Below, piece after piece: positions 42,311 through 51,723 of a stretch of 64,000 nucleotides of DNA; positions within the stretch are counted from its first letter, which is position 1; each line of letters starts with the position of its first letter. The position numbers were made by a program, and so were the translations under genes. This stretch comes from Paracoccus aerodenitrificans. GTDB lineage: Bacteria; Pseudomonadota; Alphaproteobacteria; Rhodobacterales; Rhodobacteraceae. The notes beneath the pieces are model-generated. The model worked only from the letters and a program-made list of their open reading frames with translations, did no database searches and had not been told where the DNA came from. The stretch spans positions 134,274 through 198,273 of the forward strand of contig NZ_CP115780.1 in the NCBI RefSeq assembly GCF_027913215.1. Reading direction: 5' to 3'.

Positions 42311-43348
42311 ATGCGCGCATGCGTTATCCGTGCCGCGAAAGAGTTGCACGTTCAGCCATGGGACGAGCGCGAGCTTCAGCCCGGCGAGGTCCGACTGAAT
42401 TTTGCATGGGGAGGGATCTGCGGATCAGACCTTCATTACTATCATCACGGCCGTGTCGCGAATTCGATCCTGCGCGAGCCGATGATCCTGGGTCATGAGT
42501 TCAGCGGATATGTAAGCGAGATCGGACCGGACGTATCTGGGCTTTCCGTAGGAACAGCTGTCGCCGTAAACCCTTCCCGCCCCTGCAATACATGCGATCA
42601 ATGTGTCTCTGATCTGACGCACCTGTGCCGCAACATGCGATTCATGGGTAGTGCGGCACATCACCCGCACACGAACGGCGGATTTGCCGAACGTCCCGTC
42701 GTGCTTGCAGCACAATGTGTGCCATTGCCGCAGGACTTCGATCCGATGCTTGCGGCGCTTAGCGAGCCCTATGCCGTTGCACTTCATGCCGTCGCACTTG
42801 CGCAGCTCACGGCGGGGGCTACCGTTCTGGTGACGGGGGCGGGAACGATAGGCAGTCTCATTGCCATAGCAGCCCGCAAGGCTGGTGCCGGCCGCCTGAT
42901 CGTGACTGATATCGCTGAACGAGCGCTTCGGCGTATTGCAAGGGTCGCCGATGCCGAGACTTATGTCGTCGGCTCACCAAAGGCGGATGAGGCGGCGGAA
43001 AAGGCGATCGGCGAGGTCGACGTGGTTCTGGAGGCCGCAGGGGTCGCCTCGGCGCTGGAAATGGCAATTCGATGCACAAAGCCCCGCGGCCGTATCGTGC
43101 AGGTTGGTTTCTTGCCTCCTGATTCCGGCCTGTCGCTTTCAGGGTTGTTGATCCGTGAAATCACCTTAGTCGGGGCCTATCGCTTTCTGGAGGAGTTCGA
43201 CGAGGCAGTTCGCCAGATCTCCACGGGTGAAGTGGATCTCGCTCCTTTCGTGACCGCCCGGTTCAGCATAGAAGAGGTAGAGGCGGCCTTTGCCGCGGCT
43301 GGTGATCGGACTTCGAACGTCAAGGTCTTGATCAGCTTCGGAGAGTAA
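42311..43348 (+). CDS. Zinc-dependent sugar-acid/polyol dehydrogenase (L-idonate 5-dehydrogenase-like)
   Basis: A 345-residue medium-chain dehydrogenase. Catalytic zinc ligands are Cys in GGICGSDLHYYHHG and His-Glu in LGHEFSGYV. The structural zinc lobe has four Cys (PCNTCDQCVSDLTHLC). The Rossmann motif is VLVTGAGTIGSLIAIAARKA. The sequence CGSDLHYYHHGRVA is typical of L-idonate 5-dehydrogenases, which oxidise L-idonate to 5-ketogluconate. The GGGGGAAGGA site precedes the start. It is the first gene of the dehydrogenase-TRAP operon. Confidence 0.85.
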   Translation: MRACVIRAAKELHVQPWDERELQPGEVRLNFAWGGICGSDLHYYHHGRVANSILREPMILGHEFSGYVSEIGPDVSGLSVGTAVAVNPSRPCNTCDQCVSDLTHLCRNMRFMGSAAHHPHTNGGFAERPVVLAAQCVPLPQDFDPMLAALSEPYAVALHAVALAQLTAGATVLVTGAGTIGSLIAIAARKAGAGRLIVTDIAERALRRIARVADAETYVVGSPKADEAAEKAIGEVDVVLEAAGVASALEMAIRCTKPRGRIVQVGFLPPDSGLSLSGLLIREITLVGAYRFLEEFDEAVRQISTGEVDLAPFVTARFSIEEVEAAFAAAGDRTSNVKVLISFGE

Positions 43349-43352
43349 CGTC

Positions 43353-44747
43353 ATGACGCCCTCTGCCATTCTTCATATCGGGCCAGGCGCTTTTCACCGC
43401 GCGCACCAAGCCGTCTACGCCGCTGCATTGATTGATGCTGGCCATCCCGAGGCGCGGATCCGCGAGGTGTGCCTTTTCCCGCCACGGATCGGTCACTCCC
43501 TCGATGTGCAAAAAGGGGCCTATCACGTCCTGTTTCGTGATGCCGCTGGCCAAGAATTGCGGCGCATCACGTCCATTGGTGAGGTTCTTGACAAGCCGCA
43601 CGAGGACTTTCTGTCCGATCCAGCGCTGCGTCTTGTGACCATGACGCTGACCGAAAAGGGCTACTGCCATCTGCCCGGCACGCGCAAGCTGGACCCCTCG
43701 GCGATCGCGTCCGATCTGGAAGACCCGCTGCAGCCCCGGACGGGCATCGGCTGGTTGGCCCTGGGGTTGGCCCGTCGGCAAAAGGCTGGACTGCCGGGTT
43801 TGACGCTGGCCAGCTGCGACAATATCCCAGCCAATGGTCGACTGTTGCAGGCAGTCCTTTCGGAATTCGTCGACCAGGCTTGGCCTGCGCTAGCCAGCTG
43901 GATGGCACGGAACGTCTCTTTTCCAGTCTCGATGGTTGACCGTATCGTTCCTCGCGTTGACGATGAAGCTTCTGAAACGATAAGCCAGCTTGCCGGCGAA
44001 CGGGATATGCTTGGGGTTGCCGCCGAACCGTTCGGCCAGTGGGTGTTGGAGAATGACTTCGCGCTGCCGATTCCGCCGCTCGATAAGGTGGGCGTGCAGA
44101 TCGTCGAGGACGTTCGACCCTATGAACTGATGAAGCACCGTATCCTGAACGGCGCCCAGACGGCGATCGCCCATCTGGGCGCTCTGTCAGGCTTCGAGAC
44201 CAGCTGCCAAGCCGCAAACGACCCGGTCATGGGTTCCTGGCTCGCCCGATTTTGCGCGGCACAGGCCAGGACGTTGACCTGTCCGCCCGGTGAAAATCTG
44301 GATGCCTATGTTCGAACCACTCTGGAACGCCTGCGCAATCCGCATATCCGGCATTCCTTGGTCCAGATTGGCACCGACAGCTCGTTCAAGATGGGCCAAA
44401 GAATCGTGGAGGCAGCGGTGCACCATGTGGACGGACCGGAAGCTGAACTTTACGCGCTGACCATCGCGGCATGGCTGCAATACAATACCGGGCGAAACGC
44501 CGATGGGGCGGTCATCCCGGTGTCAGACCCGCTGGCCGATCGGTTTCGCATGATCGTTGCGAATGCAGACGGGAATGCACGCGCGTTGGTAGAGGGCTTC
44601 ATGGAGCTTGACCTGTTCGAGGGGCGACTGCGGCACCATCGGGATTTCAAAGAGCGTCTGGTCACTCTTTACTCCATGCTGGAGCGGCAATCCCCCCGCG
44701 ACCTGATGATGGCCACCGAGACTAGCAAGCCAGAGGAAGAGAGATGA
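43353..44747 (+). CDS. Mannitol dehydrogenase-family polyol/uronate oxidoreductase (UxuB-like)
   Basis: A 464-residue long-chain dehydrogenase. The N-terminal Rossmann part starts with LHIGPGAFHRAHQAVYAAAL. The family motif MVDRIVPRVDD and the C-terminal active-site segment ELMKHRILNGAQTAIAHLG (with the catalytic Lys) are clear. Members interconvert mannitol/fructose, fructuronate/mannonate and related pairs with NAD. It starts 4 bp after the idonate-type dehydrogenase stop and overlaps dctQ by ATGA. The two dehydrogenases could act in turn on one imported polyol or aldonate. Confidence 0.87.
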   Translation: MTPSAILHIGPGAFHRAHQAVYAAALIDAGHPEARIREVCLFPPRIGHSLDVQKGAYHVLFRDAAGQELRRITSIGEVLDKPHEDFLSDPALRLVTMTLTEKGYCHLPGTRKLDPSAIASDLEDPLQPRTGIGWLALGLARRQKAGLPGLTLASCDNIPANGRLLQAVLSEFVDQAWPALASWMARNVSFPVSMVDRIVPRVDDEASETISQLAGERDMLGVAAEPFGQWVLENDFALPIPPLDKVGVQIVEDVRPYELMKHRILNGAQTAIAHLGALSGFETSCQAANDPVMGSWLARFCAAQARTLTCPPGENLDAYVRTTLERLRNPHIRHSLVQIGTDSSFKMGQRIVEAAVHHVDGPEAELYALTIAAWLQYNTGRNADGAVIPVSDPLADRFRMIVANADGNARALVEGFMELDLFEGRLRHHRDFKERLVTLYSMLERQSPRDLMMATETSKPEEER

Positions 44748-45241
44748 TATCGTCATTAAAGGGACGCTCGGTAGAGGAATGGCTTGGTGTTGTGCTGATG
44801 ACCATAGTCCTGGTTCTGCTGAGTGCACAGGTTATCGGTCGTTATGTCCTCGGCTGGTCCTTTGCCTGGATTGAGGAGGTGTCACGTTTCGCCTTCGTAT
44901 GGTCGGTCTACTTCGGGTTCATCCTTGCTGCAGAGAAAGATCGTCATATCAGGGTGTCCGTCCAGCTATCCATGCTTTCCTCACGGGCGCAGAAGATCGC
45001 CTTGACCCTTGCCGATCTGATCTGGTTGGCCTTCAATGCCATCGTCATCTGGTTCGGCGTAATCTACATCGCCGACATGTTCAGCTTCCCAATGGTTTCA
45101 CAGACAACAGGGATCAATATCGCGTGGATCCAGTTGATCGTTCCCCTTGGGTTCCTCCTGCTCAGCGTCAGGGTCATTCAGGTGATGATCCGTCGCTGGA
45201 AACATGACGAGGGTGTCATCGACACTCGCTTGGACGACTGA
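44744..45241 (+). CDS. dctQ: TRAP transporter small permease (DctQ)
   Basis: A 165-residue, four-TM small subunit: SVEEWLGVVLMTIVLVLLSA, the conserved SFAWIEEVSRFAFVWSVYFG motif, and a final segment LIVPLGFLLLSVRVIQVMI. It associates with the large permease encoded next. It overlaps the upstream dehydrogenase and sits 2 bp before dctM. The operon order dctQ-dctM-dctP places the binding protein last. Confidence 0.9.
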   Translation: MISSLKGRSVEEWLGVVLMTIVLVLLSAQVIGRYVLGWSFAWIEEVSRFAFVWSVYFGFILAAEKDRHIRVSVQLSMLSSRAQKIALTLADLIWLAFNAIVIWFGVIYIADMFSFPMVSQTTGINIAWIQLIVPLGFLLLSVRVIQVMIRRWKHDEGVIDTRLDD

Positions 45242-45243
45242 TC

Positions 45244-46536
45244 ATGAGTGCACCTATCATCCTTACAATAGCCTTTCTGGTCTTTCTGATCATGGGGGTT
45301 CCCGTCGCCGTCTCTATCGGCCTTGCTGCCATTGCGGGTATGGTCGCCGCCGGCATCCCGTTATCATATGTCGTACAGGCCGCCTACTCCGCCGTGAACG
45401 ACTTTCTGATCATTGCGGTGCCGATGTTCGTGCTGGCCGGCGTCCTGATGGAGAAGGGCGGCCTGACGTCGCGGCTCATCGCCTTTTCCCGAACCCTGGT
45501 CGGCAAATCGCCCGGTGGCCTTGCAAGCGTGACGATCGTGGCATGCACCTTCTTCGCCGCGATATCCGGATCAGGGCCGGCAACCGCCGCAGCAATCGGA
45601 TCCATCATGATCCCGACGATGATCAAGGAAGGCTATCACAAGTCTTTTGCTGCAGCGATCACCTCGAATGCGGGCGGCATTGGCGTCGTCATTCCACCCT
45701 CGATACCGATGATCATCTACGGGATCACAGCCGAGGTTTCGATCACGGGTCTATTCATTGCCGGCGTCATCCCCGGCATGCTTCTCGCGGTCGCCCTGAC
45801 GGCAGTGTCGCGTATCATATCCACTCGACGCGGCTACGCGGTGGCAAACCCCGAGGGGCGTAATCTCAAGCGTATCGGCGCCGCTGCATGGGAGGCTAGG
45901 TGGGCACTCCTGGCTCCGATCATCATCCTCGGGGGGATATACAGCGGGATATTCACCGTGACCGAAGCTTCGGTTGTCGCTGTTCTCTATTCTCTTTTCG
46001 TCGGCATCTTCATCTATCGTGCGATCACCCTTCCGGGCTTCGTCGATGCCATGTCCTATGCCGTCAGGCTGACAGGTGTGGTTCTGTTCGTCCTGGTCAG
46101 CGGGCGGCTACTCGGACGAGTCCTGACGATCTTCCAGGTGCCCCAGCAATTCTCGAGCTTCATGATCACGACGTTCGAAAGTCCGGTTGCCCTGATCCTT
46201 CTGATCATTCTTCTACTGATCTTCGTCGGAATGTGGATGGAAACTCTGACCCAGTTGATCATCCTGACGCCATTGTTGTTGCCCGTTGCAGTTAGTGCCG
46301 GTATCGATCCCATCCAGTTCGGAATCATGTTCGTCATCGCATGCGAGATCGGCTATTCGACGCCGCCGCTTGGCGTCAATCTGTTCGTTGCCAGCGAGAT
46401 AAGTAACGAAACGGTCGAGCGGGTCAGCAAGGCGGCTCTGCCTTTGATCGCAGCCGAAATCTTTGTCCTGTTGCTGGTGACGTTCATTCCCCAGCTGACC
46501 ATGTTCCTGCCGCGCCTGATGGGGCTGGTCTACTGA
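45244..46536 (+). CDS. dctM: TRAP transporter large permease (DctM)
   Basis: A 430-residue, about 12-TM sodium-coupled permease. DctM hallmarks are DFLIIAVPMFVLAGVLMEKG, FFAAISGSGPATAAAIGSIM, IPPSIPMIIYGITAEVSITG and the C-terminal EIGYSTPPLGVNLFVASE. It forms the channel for the polyol/sugar-acid substrate of this locus. Confidence 0.92.
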   Translation: MSAPIILTIAFLVFLIMGVPVAVSIGLAAIAGMVAAGIPLSYVVQAAYSAVNDFLIIAVPMFVLAGVLMEKGGLTSRLIAFSRTLVGKSPGGLASVTIVACTFFAAISGSGPATAAAIGSIMIPTMIKEGYHKSFAAAITSNAGGIGVVIPPSIPMIIYGITAEVSITGLFIAGVIPGMLLAVALTAVSRIISTRRGYAVANPEGRNLKRIGAAAWEARWALLAPIIILGGIYSGIFTVTEASVVAVLYSLFVGIFIYRAITLPGFVDAMSYAVRLTGVVLFVLVSGRLLGRVLTIFQVPQQFSSFMITTFESPVALILLIILLLIFVGMWMETLTQLIILTPLLLPVAVSAGIDPIQFGIMFVIACEIGYSTPPLGVNLFVASEISNETVERVSKAALPLIAAEIFVLLLVTFIPQLTMFLPRLMGLVY

Positions 46537-46566
46537 CGATACGAATCTTTCTTGAGGAGGAAAAAT

Positions 46567-47556
46567 ATGCTGAAAGCCACTCTTACCGCCACCGCTCTCA
46601 CCATGACGCTGGCATCTCTAGCATCTGCGCAGGAGTTCACCATGCGTCTGTCGCATGGCGACAACGAGAGTAACCCCACCCATCTAACTGCCGTCAAGTT
46701 CCAGGAACTAGTCAGCGAATATACCGACGGTCGCGTGGCCGTTCAGATTTTTCCGAGCAACTCGCTCGGGACCGAGACCGAAGTCGCGCAGGCCCTGCGC
46801 ATGGGTTCTATCGAAGCCGAGATCCTGTATACGGGAAATCTTGTTCCTCTGGCTCCCTCTGCCGGTGTCCTGATGCTGCCTTATGCGTATCAGACAACCG
46901 AACAAGCCCACGCGGCAATGGATGAACTTCTCGATCCGCTGAATGAGCGCCTTGTACCGGAAGCCGGTGTCCGGGCATTGGGTCTCCTTGAAAAAGGTTT
47001 CCGGGTTCTGACGACGAGCCAGCCCGTAGAGGCCCTGGATGATCTGCAGGGTCTGAAGATCAGGGTGTCGCCGAACGATATCGCGATCAAGACTTTCCAG
47101 TCGTGGGGCATTGAGCCTTTGCCTATGGATTGGGCCGAGGTTTTCCCTGCGTTGCAGCAGGGTGTTATCGACGGACAGGAGAACCCCTATACGACCGCAA
47201 TCTCATCGCGGTTCTATGAAGTCCAGAGTGACATCACCGAGATCCATTACATGATGTGGACCGGACCTCTGCTGATCAGCGAGCGCGTGTTCCAGAAGTA
47301 TCCCGAGGACATTCAGGAAGCCGTCGCGCGGGCAGGCCGTGAATCCGTAGAATACGGACGCCAAGTTTCAAGCGATCTGACCGAAGAGGCGAAAGCCGAA
47401 CTCGTGGAACGTGGGATGACCCTGCACGGGGCGCCGCAAGATGAGGCCAAGTGGGCCGACGCTGCTCAAGCGTTGTGGCCTGACTTCTATTCGCAGGTCG
47501 GCGGCGAAGAGTGGGCGACGCAGGCGATCAAAATAATCAACTCCTCCACCGAGTAA
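46567..47556 (+). CDS. dctP: TRAP transporter solute-binding protein (DctP)
   Basis: A 329-residue periplasmic protein. The signal peptide MLKATLTATALTMTLASLAS ends in SA-QE. DctP-family features are HLTAVKFQELVSEYTDGRVA, VQIFPSNSLGTETEVAQALR, LQGLKIRVSPNDIAIKTFQS (with the substrate-anchoring Arg) and QQGVIDGQENPYTTAISSRF. A strong GAGGAGG site at 46554-46560 supports the start. The dehydrogenase partners suggest a polyol, aldonate or uronate ligand. Confidence 0.92.
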   Translation: MLKATLTATALTMTLASLASAQEFTMRLSHGDNESNPTHLTAVKFQELVSEYTDGRVAVQIFPSNSLGTETEVAQALRMGSIEAEILYTGNLVPLAPSAGVLMLPYAYQTTEQAHAAMDELLDPLNERLVPEAGVRALGLLEKGFRVLTTSQPVEALDDLQGLKIRVSPNDIAIKTFQSWGIEPLPMDWAEVFPALQQGVIDGQENPYTTAISSRFYEVQSDITEIHYMMWTGPLLISERVFQKYPEDIQEAVARAGRESVEYGRQVSSDLTEEAKAELVERGMTLHGAPQDEAKWADAAQALWPDFYSQVGGEEWATQAIKIINSSTE

Positions 47557-47771
47557 CAACGAATAGTGGATGCATCGTAATGGCGGTGCATTCACGCTGG
47601 TAGTGTCGCTTCTGATATTCCGGCCTGCATCGGGTATGCGCGCGGTCCAGGAAAACCGTCAACGCGGGCGTATCTGATCGGCGCGGCGGAGGTCTTTCGC
47701 GACAATGCCGCTCAGACAATGCTGCCTTCAATCGTTCCCGGGTGTCGCGTTGCCCTTTAATCGGCTCTGCC

Positions 47772-49228
47772 TCAATCTGTGTGGCGGAGGGGCAGCATTC
47801 TTGCCCTCAACAGTTCTGGCCCGGCTCGGCCGTACATGGCGCGTTTGAGGGTCTTCAGACGATTAATCTGACCTTCTGCTTGGCCGTTGCTCCAGGGCAT
47901 CTCGATAGCGTTTTTTACCGCATCGAAATCCCGGTTCAATGTGCGTGCGAAGCGCACGATGGGCGCCAGGTCGGTTTCGATCGCGTCGTCGATCCATGCA
48001 GGGAGCGGGTCTGCCTCGCGGCCACGCAGGATACCGTTGAACCGCATGACGAGGCAGCGCATCGTTGCGAAGGCGGGAGAGCCAGCCTTGAGCGCATCGA
48101 CTTTCCGCGCCTGATCCGGGGTGAGTTTTCCGCGGGGTTTGATACACAGCGCTGCCGCGATGACCGGGGAGATCGCGTGCCCCGTTTCCGGGTCCCGGAC
48201 CGGTTCCAGGATCTGGTGCTCCAAGGCAGGGCCCTTCGCTTGCTTTTCGGCTCTGCGCCACCCCGCCAGCAGCCGCTGCAAATGCGTCGGGCTCCCCTCG
48301 TAGCCACGCTCTCGGATCAGACGGAACAGGGCGCTTCCAGTTCGAATTCCGCCCTTCCAGCTTTGGCTCAGGAACTCTTCAAAGTACCACGGCGAAGTCG
48401 GCTTCAAAGCTGCCCGCCTGCGGTCCGGCGGCGTCTCGAACTGCAGCCATTTCGCGATGCTGCGACGAGGGAACCCTGTTCGCCGCCCAATCTCGCTGCA
48501 GGTAAGCCCCTGATTTCGAAGCGCATGGATGGTGGTGAAAATCTCTTCCCGAGACGTCCTGTGCGCAAGGCGGGACTTCAGAAGGCTTCCCTCTGCGGTG
48601 ATATTGTCGGCGTCGGACAGCAGCGCCCTGCCGGTCGCACGGCCGTGAAGGTTCATCTGCTCCTCGATAGCCTGCCGCAGGTTCTGCACGATATGAAACC
48701 GGTCGGCGACCTGTTCCGCTTGCGGCGCGCCTTGCCGGGCAGCCTGGGCGTAGAGACCGCAGCGATCTCTGCTGATCACTTCCACCTCGGGATGTCGTTT
48801 CAGCCAGTCGGTGCAGGTGACCACATCACGGTCTTCGAGAACATCGATGACCGCGCGACGCTCCAGATCGACGATGATCGTGCCGTAGGTCTGCGACTTC
48901 CGCCAGCTCCAGTCGTCGATCCCGATGACGGTCGGCGGCTCGGCAGTGTCTTGAGCACGGTTCTTCAGCTGCCTAAGCACCGTGTCATCACTGACCCCAA
49001 GGCCCAAGCGGTGCAAGAGCCGCTCGGCAGGCCGCCCGCCGGTCGCGTGCCCAAGATGGCTGACAATTTCCCCGACACGCGAAGTGCGCCGCGCAAAAGG
49101 ACGCGCAATCGAGCCGATCTGGTCCGAGAAAGTCCGGCGCGGGCAGGCGGGTGCCAAACATCGCCAACGGCAAACCCAGAGGGTTACCGTAACCCCGTCA
49201 CCATGGGCGGGATAATCCTGCAGCCGGC
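47772..49228 (-). pseudogene. ISL3-family transposase, copy 3, 5'-truncated
   Basis: It aligns with copy 1 from LQDYPAHG (about 49228) to the stop at 47772, with the catalytic Asp, Asp and Glu segments intact. The first 50 or so residues, including the CPDCG zinc finger, are replaced by unrelated sequence. The right terminus is present (TAATCGGCTCTGCCTCAATC at 47757-47776, read on plus), and GTGTCGCGTTGCCCTTTAA outside it is shared with copy 1. The DNA left of it (47557-47756) shows no gene. Confidence 0.8.
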
Positions 49229-49439
49229 ACCATCGATCTGCATATCCGCCCTCGCGCCCTCCACCCAGGGCCCGCGCCAGAACCACAATCCCCATAGCGC
49301 CATTCACCTCGCGGGTTCGCTCAATTCGGCTTCAATGAGGTCCGCCGGTACCCGTGCGGCGGCATCGGCGTTGCGCCCGCGAACCTCACAGAACCCTCCA
49401 GATTCCCATATTGAGCGCGAAGTGATTCAAGGTTGCCAA

Positions 49440-50203
49440 ATGGAGGTGACCTTGATCCGCATGACCTTGACCGATCCGCAATGGGCGCTCATCGGCCCGC
49501 ACTGCCTTGGCCGGGAATGTGATCCCGGTCGCACGGGCCCTGACCCTCGGCTCTTCGTCGAGGCGGTGCTGTGGATCGCCCGGACGGGCTGTCCGTGGCG
49601 TGACCTGCCTGAGGAGTTCGGTAAATGGAACTCGGTGTTCAAGCGGTTCCGCAGATGGGTTAAGGCGGATGCTTTCTACAGGATATTCAGAGCCTTGGCC
49701 GAAGACACCGACTTCGAATACGCCATGATCGACGGCACTATCGTCAAGGTCCACCGCCATGGACAGGGCGCAAAAGGGGGACTCAGAGCCAGGCCATCGG
49801 ACGCTCGCGCGGCGGCGTGACGACCAAGATCATGGCCCTGGCCGACGCACTCGGCAACCTGATCGATTTCCGTCTGCTGCCGGGGCAGGCTCACGATCTG
49901 CGTGGAACAGCAGCGCTGCTCGAAGGGTTGACCTGCGGCCAGTTCCTCGCCGACAGGGCGTTTGATGCCGATTGGGTGCGAGACGCCCTAACCGAGAAGG
50001 GGATCGAGGCAGTAATCCCGCCAAAGTCCAACCGCCGCTTCCCGGCGGAGTTCGACCGCGACACCTACAAGTGGCGTCACCTGATCGAGAACTTCTTCGG
50101 GAAACTGAAGGAATACAGAGGGATCGCCATGCGGTGCTGCAAGACAGACAGCAGCTTCTCAGCCTTCGTCGCCATCGCTGCAACCATCATTCGGCTGCGG
50201 TGA
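49440..50203 (+). CDS. IS5-family (IS427 group) transposase in two frames
   Basis: Frame 1 runs from 49440 to 49820 ([37 protein letters not shown]; first Asp in [15 protein letters not shown]). Frame 2 continues to 50203 ([18 protein letters not shown]; Asp in [11 protein letters not shown]; Glu in [16 protein letters not shown]). The two join by a -1 shift at AAAAGGGGG (49772-49780), the usual place for programmed frameshifting in this group, so the enzyme may be functional. The right end is near 50219 (CAGACCCTAG). The left end was not found intact. Confidence 0.8.
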
Positions 50204-50264
50204 ACGTCAACAGACCCTAGCCGACCACCGCAAGTTCCTTGAGTTGGTAATGATGGGGGGGCCG

Positions 50265-50795
50265 ATGGGACAGCACAAGAATCCGTTCAAGCGGCATCGT
50301 TTTCCTCGGGAGATCATCCTTCTAGCGGTGCGCTGGTACTGTCGCTACCCGCTGTCGTGCCGCGACGTCCGCGATTTGCTGGCCGAGCGCGGGGTGACAG
50401 TCGATGCCTCCACAATCCACCGCTGGGTCAGGAAGTTCGGCCCCGAGATCCGCAAACGGGCCTATGGTGGCCATCGTTCCTGGCGCGGGCAGCAGTGGCA
50501 TGTCGATGAGACCTACATCCGCGTCGGTGGACGCTGGTGTTATCTATGGCGCGCCGTCGATCAGCTCGGCCAGTTGATCGATTTTCGGCTGACGGCGCGG
50601 CGAAATGCCAAGGCTGCAAGGGCGTTTCTGCGGCAAGCCCGAGAGACCGTTCGCCTGTATCAGCCCCTGGTCCAGGGCGTGCCCCTGCACATGTTGCAGC
50701 GCTGGCTCGGCCATGCACAGCTCAGCACGACGGCGATCTACGCCGATGCCGTCGGCCGCGAAGAGCAGGACATTGCCGCCCGGATGTGGCGGTAG
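50265..50795 (+). pseudogene. Chimeric ORF: IS6 transposase N-terminus joined to tyrosine-integrase C-terminus
   Basis: Codons 1-137 are IS6 transposase (FKRHRFPREIILLAVRWYCR; HVDETYIRVGGRWCYLWRAV with the first catalytic Asp). From about 50670 the frame continues as the end of a tyrosine recombinase: VPLHMLQRWLGHAQLSTTAI followed by YADAVGREE, containing the LGH box and the nucleophile Tyr. IS6 lacks its second Asp and Glu; the integrase lacks its Arg box. The in-frame join suggests an IS6-mediated deletion into a neighbouring integrase. Confidence 0.8.
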
Positions 50796-51002
50796 GGGCG
50801 CGAATTCGTTGGCCGCGCCAGCGAAAGGCGAAGAAGGACTGCCGATTTAAGGTGCCGCGCCCCAGTGCTGCAGACCGATCATGTCTGCAGCCCAGGTTCG
50901 CGTTCAGCGCGTCCTTACATCCGCTGTACCTGCTCCCGATCCTGCGACATCATCTTCGAAAACGCTCCTCACACATCTCGCGAAAATATCGGTGTTCCAA
51001 AC

Positions 51003-51355
51003 GTGCTCCAGCCCCGTGTTCTGACCCGACGCAATCTGTATGACCTCGTCTGGAGCAAACCGATGACGACGCTGGCGCAGGAATTCGGCATCTCCGACAG
51101 AGGGCTGGCGGAGGTTTGCAGTCGCCACCGCATCCCCGTCCCGCCGCGGGGATACTGGGCGAAAGTTGCGGCCGGAGAGACCCCGCCCGTCCCGCCGTTT
51201 CTCGAGTTGAAGGACCCTCGCATGGATCGCGTCAGCATCCGGGGGGCCACCTCTGCGCTTCCAGAAAGCGTCAAGAGGCTCGCACATGAGCAGCGGGCAG
51301 AGCGCGAAAAGCGGGTGCCGAAGAGAGAGAGGCCTCCGACGCGGGACTTCAGGAG
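51003..51355 (+). pseudogene. Conserved hypothetical protein, 3'-truncated
   Basis: A frame from GTG 51003 (the frame is open further up) with LTRRNLYDLVWSKPMTTLAQ, EFGISDRGLAEVCSRHRIPV and PPRGYWAKVAAGETPPVPPF. This helix-turn-helix-like opening belongs to a protein common on alphaproteobacterial plasmids and islands, of unknown function. After about codon 115 it runs into the reversed IS6 fragment, so the larger C-terminal part is lost. Confidence 0.55.
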
Positions 51356-51356
51356 G

Positions 51357-51617
51357 TCACCACCCCGCATGCCGTCGTGGCGAAGACCGCGAAATTCCTG
51401 CGCGGCAGATCCGGGCGGCGAACTGCCGGCCAAAGCGCGCGACCCAGTTCCGCACGGTCTCGTAAGAAACGCGGGCCCCGCGTGAGGCGAGGAGATCTTC
51501 GACACCCCGCAGGCTGAGAGCGAACCGATGATACGCCCAGACGGCGTAACCGACCACGGCGCGCGGAAATCGGAAGCCCTTGATACGGGACAGGTCGGAT
51601 AGATTCAGCATGGCCAT
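51357..51617 (-). pseudogene. IS6-family transposase, N-terminal fragment
   Basis: About 75 codons: IKGFRFPRAVVGYAVWAYHR, FALSLRGVEDLLASRGARVS and YETVRNWVARFG, the IS6 DNA-binding region. The DDE core is missing. It differs from the other two IS6 copies in the window, so it is a third, independent arrival. Confidence 0.75.
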
Positions 51618-51723
51618 TCGCTATCCGGCGATCGGGCGGCCTGCAACCTGACAAAGCCCTACCACCTATGCCGTTCAGCATGATGCGTCGCCTCGCCCCG
51701 GATCGAGGCGAGGCGAGGGCTGC

